A DNA stretch of 64,000 nt from Zerene cesonia. Lineage: Eukaryota; Arthropoda; Insecta; Lepidoptera; Pieridae. The stretch covers positions 4,526,001-4,590,000 of the forward strand of contig NC_052103.1 of the NCBI RefSeq assembly GCF_012273895.1, given 5' to 3'. Each line of letters opens with the position of its first letter. Positions within the stretch are counted from its first letter, which is position 1. The position numbers and the translations under genes were made by a program. Below, one piece after another: positions 45,801 through 56,803 of this stretch. The notes beneath the pieces are model-generated. The model made no database searches. It was given only the letters and a program-made list of their open reading frames with translations, and was not told the DNA's origin.

Positions 45801-48775
45801 GTTTAGTTCAGGTTAAGAATAATTTTATTACTTTCTTTGCATACTTTATTGGAAAACTACTTACCCATGTCCAAAGGGAGATATGAAGTAAAAGCAGCAG
45901 TGAATCCTATTGTCGACGATGTTCCGCCGGTTGAGGCCGCTCTCGTCACGCAGGAATCTCTCAAATTGCTCGTCAATGTATTGTATAATCGACTGCAAAA
46001 TTCACACAAGCAACGTTAGCGAGTATCAGCTGTTCAATCGTGCATTTTAATTTAACTCGACATAAGGCAATTGAAATAATTGAACGTAATTAAACGCACT
46101 TCGAGAATATATAAAAAAATGTATGTTTATTGTTTTCTTATGTTAGGATTGGCAGCCAAAACTAATCATCTCACGAAAGACAGTAGCATTCTACTATGAA
46201 CGCAGAGGCTTGTCGCACATTAAAGCTATTTAATAACATGTTTGTTCTAAAAGAAATTCAAAGTTAAAAAGAAACTTTAAACACTAAAATGAAATAATAT
46301 CATGTATATATGTACAAAATGTCCAGCGTTAAGTCTTGTATTATAGTTTATACCTTAAAACAGTCAGTGTTGTCAATGGCATCTCCATATCCAGGAGTAT
46401 CGACGACAGTCAAGCGCAATTTCACGCCCCTCTCTTCAATCTCAACTGTAGATGCATCTAGCTTCACGGTCTGGTTTAACTTTTCTGATAAAAAAATGCA
46501 AAACTATAATATAGTATGTTTCATTGATAAACCCAAAAGCTGACTCGATTTTTTTAATGTAAAGTTGAGAGTGTGAATGTGACAGAAATTTAAATATAAA
46601 TATATACTGTAAGAACTAATCAAAGAACTATTTGTATCGTAAGTATAATAAATCAATTATTATAAGCAGGATGGTACAGAGATAAGTTGAGCTCTGATGT
46701 GCACAACTTTGGATGCTCATATCATTTATTGAACTTTATACATTTATTAATTACAACCCACAGCAAGTTGTACCGCAACATAACAAAATATTATTTTGTG
46801 TGAACTATTAATATAATTTTCTAAATCTAAACATTAATATAATAAAAGATTGTTTATTCCAAATGTTGTGTCATGAAATATTCCAGTTACATTGCTTAAC
46901 TGGTATATTACATAAATTATGTTATGTAAAACAATCAATGAAAGTGTTAAAATTCCAACATTGTTTATACATACATCATTGGTCTGATACTAGTTTTATT
47001 CTGGTATGACATAGTTACTTAACATTAAAAGCATGTGAAATTCTGCGTTTGGTAACTGTACAGGTTTCAACTTGTTATTTAGAAGTTAGATGTTTTACAT
47101 AGTTCATTGTAAACCCTAATGAAAATTTGAATACATTATAAATGTGAAACTTACTCAGTAAACCACTAAACCAATCTGGATGAAATTTTATAACAAGGTA
47201 GGCAAATTAGACATTGACATGAGAAAAGACAGTTTTTAGGTCCCTCGGAAACAAGAACTATGTGGGGAAAACCCCCGCAGTGTCCCAGTTTTTTTTAAGT
47301 ATTTGGACGATGCCTTGAGTTGAAAATTAGTTACTAATTACATATTCTTACAGATACAGATATTCTTTTAAGGTATAACTAAAAATTAGTTTCTCAACTA
47401 ACCACTACAACTATTATAACACAAATAATAACAGAAGTAGCAAACATAGATTATTACTGTAATTTTATTATGATATAGAACCAATACAAATTCATATCAT
47501 CAACCAAAATTTATGTAATTTTGAACCTACAACAGCAAAAAATTGGTACCTCTCTTCTAATCTCAATTATGTGTTTATTAAGATGGCATACATCATGATT
47601 TACTATTGTCTTAGTATATCAAGTCATATTTAATTGTGAAAAGATAGACCTTTTTGTGAGCAATCAGTCTATTCAACTATCTACAGTTGGAACAATAATT
47701 TCCATTAATTAAGGCATCTATATTTATTACATTGAGAACTAATTAATGAGTGGAATTTCTATTTTGTCCTATTCAATTTAATTTAAATAGCACATATTAT
47801 TTAGTTCTCTAAACCAATAAATTCCTACAAACTTTCCAATATGAGTTTAGCATATTATTTATTGATTATTATATATCCATGTCCAGTGAATATAATTCGC
47901 ATAATCCTAATATGATTTTGACCTATGCATTTGACTTATGAAAATAAACTATCATAGTAATTATAGGTATGTATAGAGTAGGTGCTTACCTGTTGCATCT
48001 GGGATAACTCTTTCTGGATACAAGTCAGTCAAAAACAGTGAGTTGACTAGAGTGGATTTCCCCAGACCACTTTCTCCCACTACCATGAGGGTGAATTCAA
48101 AACCCTTTTTAACTGACTTCCTATGCACTTGGTTGGGTAAATTTGCAAACCCAACATATCCTGGGGTTTCTAAGTTAGAGAACTGTGAAACACATATTAT
48201 GGGTAATTAAAAAAAAATTAATTCAAGTTAAAATAATATACTAAAGAAAGTAACTATAAAACAACTTAACATAAAAATGCAAATTGTAATTTAACCATAA
48301 TAATATGATCCTTTGTCCTGGTAACAACAGGAAACAATCATAAGTATTTAAAGTCCATTACCATTACTGATAAGCCCATTGTGATCGGTAACTGTGTCAA
48401 TACAGCTATATAATATATGATAGTAAGATGTTAGAGAAAGAATTTCAATGTTATGTTAACATTTAAAGTTAAAGACAATAAGTTAAACAGTCATGCTATA
48501 AATATGCTGCCGGTACGCGTAAACATTGACACACATCCGCTAACTGTACCGAGATCCATTTCACTAGTGGCACGCAGAAAGTATGTATGGCGCTTCGTAA
48601 GTAGGTAAGTATGCAACGGTCAAAGATCTAACTGACTCATCCATTTTTCAGCACTAGTACAACTAAATTATAAGTTTTCATATAATAAGCTAAAGCTTAG
48701 TATGCACATGAGCCGACAGGCTTCGAAAAATGACAAAATAAAAATACTTACATTCTTTGCTGTATCACTCGACAT
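42826..48775 (-). CDS. Sep1: Septin (Drosophila Sep1 / SEPT2 group)
   Basis: Septins are GTP-binding proteins that form filaments at the cell cortex and cleavage furrow. Ten exons join to 375 residues: 48752-48775, 47990-48182, 46354-46484, 45865-45992, 45144-45261, 44459-44545, 43796-43956, 43557-43658, 43051-43144 and 42826-42915. Seen are the polybasic HRKSVKKGF region (28-36), G1 P-loop GESGLGKS (44-51), G3 DTPGYG (101-106), G4 AKAD (182-185), the septin unique element with WGVVEVENPDHCDF, and a C-terminal coiled coil (KEAELRRMQEMLEQMQRQ). The first coding exon is only eight codons. The seventh exon is very GC-rich. Intron 2 holds a decayed Helitron-like repeat, and other introns hold a MITE. 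It shares a 1.0-kb divergent 5' region with CDC50. Confidence 0.95.
43285..43500 (+). mobile_element. Helitron-like 5' portion in septin intron
   Basis: CTACTAATATTATAAATCCG with the CTGCCTGTCTGCTTGC head matches the 5' end of the 49213 element, then diverges. Confidence 0.5.
44891..45066 (+). mobile_element. MITE-like element with inverted ends
   Basis: CATTTAGAAATTAAA near 44893 and TTTAATTTCTAAATG near 45014 are perfect inverted repeats, enclosing AACGGATTTTAAACGCGA and CCCGACGTTTCGAACACTTT. Outer sequence with ACTCGCGTGAAACCAAACAC is shared with the copy at 29340-29460. In a septin intron. Confidence 0.65.
47150..47290 (+). mobile_element. Decayed Helitron-like fragment in septin intron 2
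   Basis: AAACCACTAAACCAATCTGG with a following GATGAAATTTTATAACAAGG resembles the Lep1-type AACCACTGAACCGATTTTGA block. The ends are not preserved. Confidence 0.4.
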
Positions 48776-49154
48776 ACTTTTTAATGTATTTATTGTAGTT
48801 TTCTACTTTCTATAATACACAACTTTTTTCCAATCTATCCAATAATTTACTAAACCTTTTGATTTCACAGCAAAATCACTTACAAACAACAGAATGCTAG
48901 CTCAAGCTGCAAATCTGTGATTTGTGAATCGTGAACTGAATTTTATAAATGACAGTGACGTTTATTATATTGTTGATCCATTGACACAATATAATAAAGC
49001 GATGATGGTAGCATCGATCATTCTTTTCTTTACGGCCACTATTTTGTTCTGAGCATATTTTGTAAAACAGCCTCATCAAACAATATCGCTTTTTCCTTTG
49101 TATTAAAAGAGTATTTAAGGGCGCCCAAAAACTTAAGCGAAATAGCATAGATAC

Positions 49155-49212
49155 ATCCCTACTAGTCCCTACTATCCCTACTATCCCTACTATCCCTACT
49201 ATATCCCTACTA
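49155..49212. repeat. Short tandem repeat of CTACTATCC units
   Basis: About five to six copies of a 9-10 base unit (CCCTACTAT) lie immediately left of the Helitron-like element, between septin and CDC50. Confidence 0.75.
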
Positions 49213-49564
49213 TTATTAATATTATAAATGCGAAAGTAACTCTGTCTGTCTGTCTGTCTGTTACGCTTTCACGCCTAAACCACTGAACCGATTTTGACAA
49301 AATTTGGTATGAAGATAGAACTGAACTTGGGAAAGGACATAGGATACTTTTTATCGCGAAAAAAGGGTAGAAAGAGTTGAAAGAGGGGGAAAGTTTGTAT
49401 GAAAGTTCATTATTGTCAAACCGATTTTGATGAAACTTGGTATGTAGATGGAGCTAAACGTGGGAAAGAACAAACCATACTTTTTAATGCGAAGAAAATG
49501 CTCCTTACCATGTCACGCAATATAAGCGAATTCTACGCGGGCGAAGCCGCGGGCGAAAAGCTAG
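49213..49564 (+). mobile_element. Full-length Helitron-like (Lep1-type) non-autonomous element
   Basis: About 350 bp from TAATATTATAAATGCGAAAG through (CTGT)n, TTACGCTTTCACGCCTAAAC, an internal duplicated CCGATTTTGAYRAAAYTTGG block, to the 3' hairpin GCGGGCGAAGCCGCGGGCG and terminal CTAG at 49561-49564, followed by T. No coding capacity. It sits in the divergent septin/CDC50 5' region. Confidence 0.75.
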
Positions 49565-49623
49565 TAGGCCATATACAAAGAATATACAGCCGATAGGCCT
49601 CTATCCTCATCTGTGCCACAATG

Positions 49624-49664
49624 TGTCAAACAGGTTATCACTTGTCATTTGTCAGTGACAAATG
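49624..49664. promoter_or_regulatory. TGTCA/TGACA cluster with 19-bp palindrome upstream of CDC50
   Basis: TGTCA or TGACA occurs at 49624, 49643, 49650 and 49656. The last two form the perfect palindrome CATTTGTCA-G-TGACAAATG (49646-49664), 117 bp upstream of the CDC50 ATG. Confidence 0.5.
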
Positions 49665-49780
49665 AAAGAGATCGATGGTAAATTGAAATTTGAAGGTAAA
49701 TTCTGCCATCGCATTTAAAGGTCGCATTGAACAGGCTCCAATATTTTAATTTATAGGGTGCATACTTTAATGTAAATACA

Positions 49781-52700
49781 ATGGCTACGTCAAGTGATAC
49801 CTCAGACCAAAATGTGAAATCTAGACGTCCTGCTGGTAAGGATAATAATAACACACCTTTTTTCCTTGGCCTTGATAGTATTGATTCTGATTGATGATAC
49901 ATTTATATGTTTATAGAATCCGCATTCAAGCAGCAACGTCTCCCTGCATGGCAACCGATTCTTACGGCTGGAACAGTGCTTCCTACATTTTTCGTTATCG
50001 GTATAGCTTTTATACCAGTGGGTATTGGATTACTATACTTCTCAGATGAGGTAAGCTACAGAAATAGGGAATCCTCTAACAATGTTTACATAAACATTTC
50101 TGTTTGACATACAAACATTTTGTTGATTTATGACTTTTTATAGGTAAAAGAGCATGTTATAGATTATACGCATTGTATGAAGGAGGATGAAAATATTACC
50201 TGTGCACAGTTTATTAAGGAAAATGGAATGGACCCTTGTGTGTGTCAAATTAATTTCAACTTGACTGAAGATTTCAAAGGGGATGTTTATTTCTATTATG
50301 GTTTGAGCAATTACTATCAAAATCATAGAAGATATGTCAAGTCGCGGTAAGTTTATTATAGCTTTAAATTAAACAATGCAACAGAATTACTGATGTATAA
50401 TATGCCTTTTTATGTTTCATTGTCTAAATGGACAAAGAAAAGAGTTTCATGATCTTAATTCTGTGCTTATATTGTCTATTTTTGGGTCCAATACTACACT
50501 GATTTTTACTCCTTTTACCTCTAAAATTTTTATTCAGTAGTGAATTGAAGTTGGATTTGAACTAGAAGTGGTAAATATCGAATTTTGTATTTTTTCAATG
50601 AAATGTCTGTTTTAAATAAATAGAATTGATGATTATAAAACTTATAAAAAACTTAATGCAATTTGTTTTAATAGTGATGACAGCCAGCTATTGGGCCGAC
50701 TTTCCTTGACTCCATCATCTGATTGTGAACCATTTGCATTTGCTGAAGAGGATGGCAAGCTGAAGCCCATCGCACCTTGTGGTGCTATTGCTAATTCTTT
50801 ATTCAATGGTGAGTGGCATTCTTTTTCAAAATTTTATTTCGTGTTATTTGCACTTATGCATGAGTACATATTTGAACTATTCAAAGCTGAGTTTAAAATA
50901 TTTTTTTATTGTTCCAGATTCTCTAAAAGTGTGGTCGCAGGGTTTAAACGTTGATGTGCCAGTATTGAAAACTGGTATAGCATGGACTTCAGACAAGGAT
51001 ATTAAGTTTAGAAACCCTCCTGGTGATCTAAAAACTGGTAAGTTAAGGCTAAAAGATATTTTTCATGTGTTAGAATATGTAGGTATATGAGAATATTTTT
51101 AGAGAATAGAAAAATTTAGATCATCCCGCCGCATCAAAATAATTTCTTCTACTGCTTTGTTTTCATGTGTCTATTAATTCCATAAGAATTGATTGGAAAC
51201 AGTAACAAGATAAAACTTCATTCATAAACATTTTGCTTCTATCAATTTATTTCAATATCTGCAATGTCAAATTGATGTAAGCAATGATACATAGCATACA
51301 GATTTGATAGCACGAAAAGCATATTACTGTGTGTGTTTTTTTGTAATAACTGAAAAAGTATTACAAGAGAGATTAAATCGATTTAAAAAAAATTGTACCA
51401 GTAGAATCTATACTAATATTATAAAGCTGAAGAGTTTGTTTGTTTGAACGCGCTAATCTCAGGAAATACTAGTCTGATTTGAAAAATCATTTCAGTTTTA
51501 GATAGCCTGTTTATAGATAAAGGTTATAGGCTACATATGTACCACGATTGAAGCCGGGGCGGACCGCTAGTGATACATAAATCCTTGAATAAATACTGTT
51601 TTTTAGTTTCACTATTTTAGAGTTAATTATTCTCTACAAATAATGTCACAAATACCCCCAGGGACATACCACTCCTAATGCTGCAATTGGACCATTTTCT
51701 AATACAAGCTGTTTATACATATTTATATAGTTATCTAAAACAAAACAACTTAAAAAAACAAAAAAATGTATTTGAGAATCTGCTTTGTTTTACAGAATAT
51801 AGGTTAATGAAGAAGTTTTGACCACTATTTTATTTATTATTTATTGATGTAATTGTAAAAAATAAAATTTTTTGTATATTTTTGTAGCATTTGCTAACTT
51901 CACGAAACCAGTGAATTGGAGGAAACCTGTCTGGATGCTGGATCCCAACAACACTGAAAACAATGGCTTTCAGGTAATTTTACACATCAAGTTTTATTTA
52001 ATAAAACAACAAAAAAAAAATGGTATTACATCCAATGAATCCAACAAATCTAATTTTATAAATCTTTTATATTTCATACATTGTTTTTTATATTTAAACT
52101 AATAACTGTGCCGCGCGTAAGTATTTTTGAAGTGAAACTTTTTTAGAATAGTGATTTCAAACCTGATGCAACGGAAAAACGACAGGTAAGAAACACAAAT
52201 ACAAAAATGTCTAGAATGAAGCCGGCAAAGAATGAGACAGAAATATACATACTATTTTATATATATTCATCTCATTCGTTTGTCGATTTACTGAAGTTTC
52301 ACTTCTATCGTGTGTGAATCGCACACACACCTTTTTTATAGTCATGTGTTAATCTGGTACATAAGCTATATCACTATTTACATTACTATATTTATCTATC
52401 TAACTATATAAATAGCATAAAAGACGAGAACTTGGCTAATTTTTTTTTTTTTGGGTTTTTGTTAAGCCACAAGGAAAGCGAGACTCTTTAACGGAGAAAA
52501 TAAACGTACCATGGATGAATTTTTGGCTTTTTATTGAATATGTATTTTTTCCTCAGAACGAAGAACTAATTGTTTGGATGAGAACCGCGGCGCTGCCAAC
52601 GTTCCGCAAGTTGTACCGGCGGGTGGACCACACGCAGGTCGGCTTCAGCGTTGGACTCGCCAAGGGACCTTATATGCTACGCGTTGAATATAGTAGGTTT

Positions 52701-54242
52701 TTATTAGTTGTCTTTTCATATATTTATGCTTTTTCACGAAAAGCCATTGAGAACATATTAACAATTTTTTATGGTGATAAATCAATATTAGCTTCCATTT
52801 ATAGCATATAATTTATTAAATTTTTAGATGTGGCTATCCACAAAATGTTATCTGAAAAAAAAAATCGGCAAATGAAATGGAGGTTTCTAAGAAAGACATT
52901 TGCTGAAATTCTTTTAAATTATTAGCCGTTTTATTGTTTCAGATTATCCTGTGATCGATTTCGAAGGCACGAAATCTTTTATAATATCAACAACATCACT
53001 ACTCGGCGGCAAGAACCCTTTCCTCGGTGTGGCCTACGTGGTTGTCGGCACGCTCTGCCTCTTGCTCGGGATCGTACTTCTTGTTATCCACGTTAGATGC
53101 TCCAAGAGGTATGTATTTTTTTTTTATCTGAACGCATCAAAATTATAGTTTTCTTTAATACATAAGCAATCTATTTTCTGCTTCAATCATATTTAATGCT
53201 ATCTTGATTTAGTCTAATACTAAAGTTGCTTGATTTAGTGATTAACAGAAAAACGTATTAAGAGTAGTATAATTAATTCCATTAATTGGTTATAAGTTAC
53301 CTAAATCTCCTAAAAAAAATTAATAAAAAAAAAAATTTACATCCTTTATTGATAACAGATATCCCACCCCCTCCCAAACCTATTATGTGGATGCTGGTCC
53401 ATCCCTGCAAAATGCTAATTAGTAAGTTATCATTTAAAAAAATATATACAAACAATTGAAGATATGTATATAATTCTTGACAGTTCTAGTAGGTTTTGGT
53501 GCAAAGTAGATTTTAAGGGAAGTTTTGAGTAGATAAGAAAATAGAAACAGTTAAATCACCCCTCGATTACTGATTTTAGTATCGGAACAATCGTTTAATA
53601 TAAATAAATATATACCTTCGCGTAAATTCCGTGAAAAAATACGTTATTAAATATATAATATTAGTGTTGTATTTTTTTGTTATTATGTATATTTTTTGTG
53701 TATAAAAAAATTAGTATGACTTGTGTAGATGTGATTTATCAATTTTTTTAGAGAGGTTTCATCATTATAAATGATTGAAACGATTTGCATGAATCGTTAT
53801 TAAAGGTACAGGGGGTCATTTTAACTGTTTTTTTTAAATTTATTTTCCAAAAAATGTAATGTTTAATTTCGGGGTAAATTTTCTATATACGATATAAAGA
53901 GTACTTTTCCTTCATTGGCTTTTCACAATTCCATACAACTACATACATATACTTGAAGGCATTATAAAACACGTATTTAGTTCGTGTAGTGTGTAGTTAA
54001 TAAATAACAAACTGTAAGTTTTGGTTTAGATGCAAAACTTTCTACACTAGTCTACACTAATATTACAAAGAGGAACATTTTGTATATTTGTATGTATGTA
54101 ATGTGATCGACATAGGCTATATTTATACCACGGGCGAAACCGGGACGAGCAGCTAGTACTAATTAAAAAAATTTAAATTGGTTTTCCTTTTCACAGTACT
54201 ACGGAGATGATCAACGTCAACCCACGCACGCCGTACTCTTAA
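49781..54242 (+). CDS. TMEM30A: CDC50A/TMEM30A, beta subunit of P4-ATPase lipid flippases
   Basis: CDC50 proteins chaperone P4-ATPases out of the ER and are needed for phospholipid flipping. Exons: 49781-49835, 49917-50050, 50144-50346, 50675-50808, 50918-51037, 51888-51973, an optional 52147-52185, 52557-52692, 52943-53108, 53359-53421 and 54197-54242. The protein is 393 residues with the optional exon, 380 without. Motifs are FKQQRLPAWQPILTAGTVLP before the first membrane span (about 35-57), the cysteine-rich exoplasmic domain with PCGAIANSLFND, IKFRNPPGDL, KPVNWRKPVWMLD, VWMRTAALPTFRKLYR, and GGKNPFLGVAYVVVG entering the second span. It has a short cytosolic C-tail with TPYS. Two 39-nt in-frame cassettes lie between the sixth exon and the one at 52557; human TMEM30A joins NNGF directly to INEDFIVWMRT. 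Introns hold Helitron-like and tRNA-repeat relatives. Confidence 0.95.
51088..51172 (-). repeat. Relative of the tRNA-like repeat lacking the tRNA core
   Basis: Read on the - strand: AGACACATGAAAACAAAGCA, GTAGAAGAAAT, a GCGGCGGGATGATC segment, then AAATTTTTCTATTCTC, matching the left and right flanks of the 30-kb copy with nothing corresponding to the tRNA-like core. In a CDC50 intron. Confidence 0.55.
51407..51570 (+). mobile_element. Complete Helitron-like family A element
   Basis: A 164-bp element from TCTATACTAATATTATAAAG to GGGGCGGACCGCTAG, flanked by A on the left and T on the right as expected for Helitron insertion at AT. Non-coding, in a CDC50 intron. This is the reference copy for the pieces at 200, 6240, 13605 and 33887. 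Confidence 0.7.
52467..52505 (+). CDS. Candidate alternative 39-nt microexon of CDC50
   Basis: After a T-rich tract and GTTAAG acceptor, 39 bases encode PQGKRDSLTEKIN and are followed by GTACCA. Phase and length equal those of the exon at 52147-52185 (NSDFKPDATEKRQ). The donor is weak, so usage is uncertain. Confidence 0.4.
54052..54158 (+). mobile_element. Short Helitron-like family A relative
   Basis: CTACACTAATATTACAAAG to ACCACGGGCGAAACCGGGAC then GAGCAGCTAG followed by T. It lies in the last CDC50 intron. Confidence 0.55.
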
Positions 54243-54259
54243 ACGCGCGGCGTAATTCC

Positions 54260-55730
54260 TGGACGTACATCATCAAAGTGATGAACAAAGTATTTATTAT
54301 TTATATTAATTATTAGAGTTGTTATTAAAAATATCCTTAGAATTTTTTTCTTGTTAAAAATTTTTATACAGCGTGTTGGGTTTTATCTATTTTACATCGT
54401 GGGAAATATATATTAAAAAAAAACTACAACATTGAATTTTTTATCTGTACGCTTTTTTAAACAATTACATTTAATAGAACATGAACACGTTGTATTTAAC
54501 TTGATACTTTAAATCAAAGCTATTCATTGATTTAATTAAAATATGTACTTTGAAAAAATTCGAATGATCTCTGTTGATTTTTGAACCTTTGAACTTCAAT
54601 TTGTTCTAACCTATGATAATATGCTTTATATGTAAGTAATATATTCCACTTAATATTTTGAGATTAAATTTTTTTTTTGCGTTTATAAGATCATGCGCGA
54701 GTGCCAGAATCGACTTTTTGTATGACTTTAAAATTATTTCGAGAAAGATCCGTAGTATTTCCTCATTGCCACAACGCAATTGCCACAATTCGTGATCCCT
54801 ATCACGAATTTCGCGATGTGCATCTTTTACTGTGACCATAGCTCGATTTTGAGCTATTTAGTCGCTTTATAATTTTTCCGTTCAGTAGTTTCAGTGTGAT
54901 TGACGGACAAACATCCAAACAAACAAACTTTCACATTTATAATATTAGTGTGATATTATAGTATAAACAAGATTATCATCATTCGCAACGTATTTTATTC
55001 GAAGAAAAATGGAGATTGTAAAAAATACCAGACTTTTCTGAACAATTTGGAGAAAACAAAAGCATTATTTCAATGCATGGGCTACAGTGCTGATTTTTAC
55101 GAAATAATGAAAATATGTATGGCACAAGTTTCGTGGTATATAGAGTTTTAGTTACATTCAAAGGCGCTCTTCAATATATGTAGATGACGCAAGTTGTTGT
55201 CAAGATAAACAACAAAGTAGCTTGTTGTTTACAGTAGTAAACAACACCCTTATATATAGAAAGAATAAAAGTTATATTAAAATGTGTTTTTTTAAAGTAA
55301 AGACATGTTAGGGCGTCGCATTAGGGCGTATTTAATGTCAAGTTGTAATTTATTATAAAATTTTTCCTTTTGAAGATATTATGTATTATTAGATGTTTGT
55401 TGTAAATTATATTAACGTACAGAATGTTTATTTGGTAAAAGTATGCAATAGTTTTAAACACAAATGATATATTTCTTTTTCATACAATACTAGGATGTTT
55501 TTTTTAACTGTGATGAATGTTTGTTTTTTTATCTAATTAATTACCTATAGCCAATAACGAAATGAAACATGGAATTCATTCGGTACGGTAATGTTTAAAG
55601 AAAACCTATCTGTAATTATATTGTTAGTTATTACGAGTTATGTAATGCATTGCACTTTTATCTTGCGTGTACTTATTTATCTAGAAATTAAAAAATTCTA
55701 TATTTAATTATTCTTAAACTTATAATAACA
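54260..55730. other. Intergenic region downstream of CDC50
   Basis: AT-rich without a supported gene. It contains a reversed repeat end at about 54850-54955 (AACAAACTTTCACATTTATA then ATATTAGTG) and a candidate AATAAA at 55264-55269. Confidence 0.5.
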
Positions 55731-55731
55731 A

Positions 55732-55803
55732 CTAGCTGGTGCGCGGTGCGCGGGCTGCAAGCAGCCCGCGTGGATTTTTGCGTGGACCAGTATTATCAAG
55801 ACT
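55732..55803 (-). mobile_element. Helitron-like 3' terminus with perfect hairpin, cut by assembly gap
   Basis: On the - strand, ten-base arms CGCGGGCTGC/GCAGCCCGCG (55749-55758 and 55761-55770, two-base loop) are followed by GCACCGCGCACCAGCTAG then T: the hairpin-plus-CTAG signature of Helitron 3' ends. Confidence 0.65.
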
Positions 55804-56803
55804 NNNNNNNNNNNNNNNNNNNNNNNNNNNNNNNNNNNNNNNNNNNNNNNNNNNNNNNNNNNNNNNNNNNNNNNNNNNNNNNNNNNNNNNNNNNNNNNNN
55901 NNNNNNNNNNNNNNNNNNNNNNNNNNNNNNNNNNNNNNNNNNNNNNNNNNNNNNNNNNNNNNNNNNNNNNNNNNNNNNNNNNNNNNNNNNNNNNNNNNNN
56001 NNNNNNNNNNNNNNNNNNNNNNNNNNNNNNNNNNNNNNNNNNNNNNNNNNNNNNNNNNNNNNNNNNNNNNNNNNNNNNNNNNNNNNNNNNNNNNNNNNNN
56101 NNNNNNNNNNNNNNNNNNNNNNNNNNNNNNNNNNNNNNNNNNNNNNNNNNNNNNNNNNNNNNNNNNNNNNNNNNNNNNNNNNNNNNNNNNNNNNNNNNNN
56201 NNNNNNNNNNNNNNNNNNNNNNNNNNNNNNNNNNNNNNNNNNNNNNNNNNNNNNNNNNNNNNNNNNNNNNNNNNNNNNNNNNNNNNNNNNNNNNNNNNNN
56301 NNNNNNNNNNNNNNNNNNNNNNNNNNNNNNNNNNNNNNNNNNNNNNNNNNNNNNNNNNNNNNNNNNNNNNNNNNNNNNNNNNNNNNNNNNNNNNNNNNNN
56401 NNNNNNNNNNNNNNNNNNNNNNNNNNNNNNNNNNNNNNNNNNNNNNNNNNNNNNNNNNNNNNNNNNNNNNNNNNNNNNNNNNNNNNNNNNNNNNNNNNNN
56501 NNNNNNNNNNNNNNNNNNNNNNNNNNNNNNNNNNNNNNNNNNNNNNNNNNNNNNNNNNNNNNNNNNNNNNNNNNNNNNNNNNNNNNNNNNNNNNNNNNNN
56601 NNNNNNNNNNNNNNNNNNNNNNNNNNNNNNNNNNNNNNNNNNNNNNNNNNNNNNNNNNNNNNNNNNNNNNNNNNNNNNNNNNNNNNNNNNNNNNNNNNNN
56701 NNNNNNNNNNNNNNNNNNNNNNNNNNNNNNNNNNNNNNNNNNNNNNNNNNNNNNNNNNNNNNNNNNNNNNNNNNNNNNNNNNNNNNNNNNNNNNNNNNNN
56801 NNN
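55804..56803. other. Assembly gap of exactly 1000 N
   Basis: Placeholder-sized gap between two apparent halves of a Helitron-like element. Confidence 0.95.
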
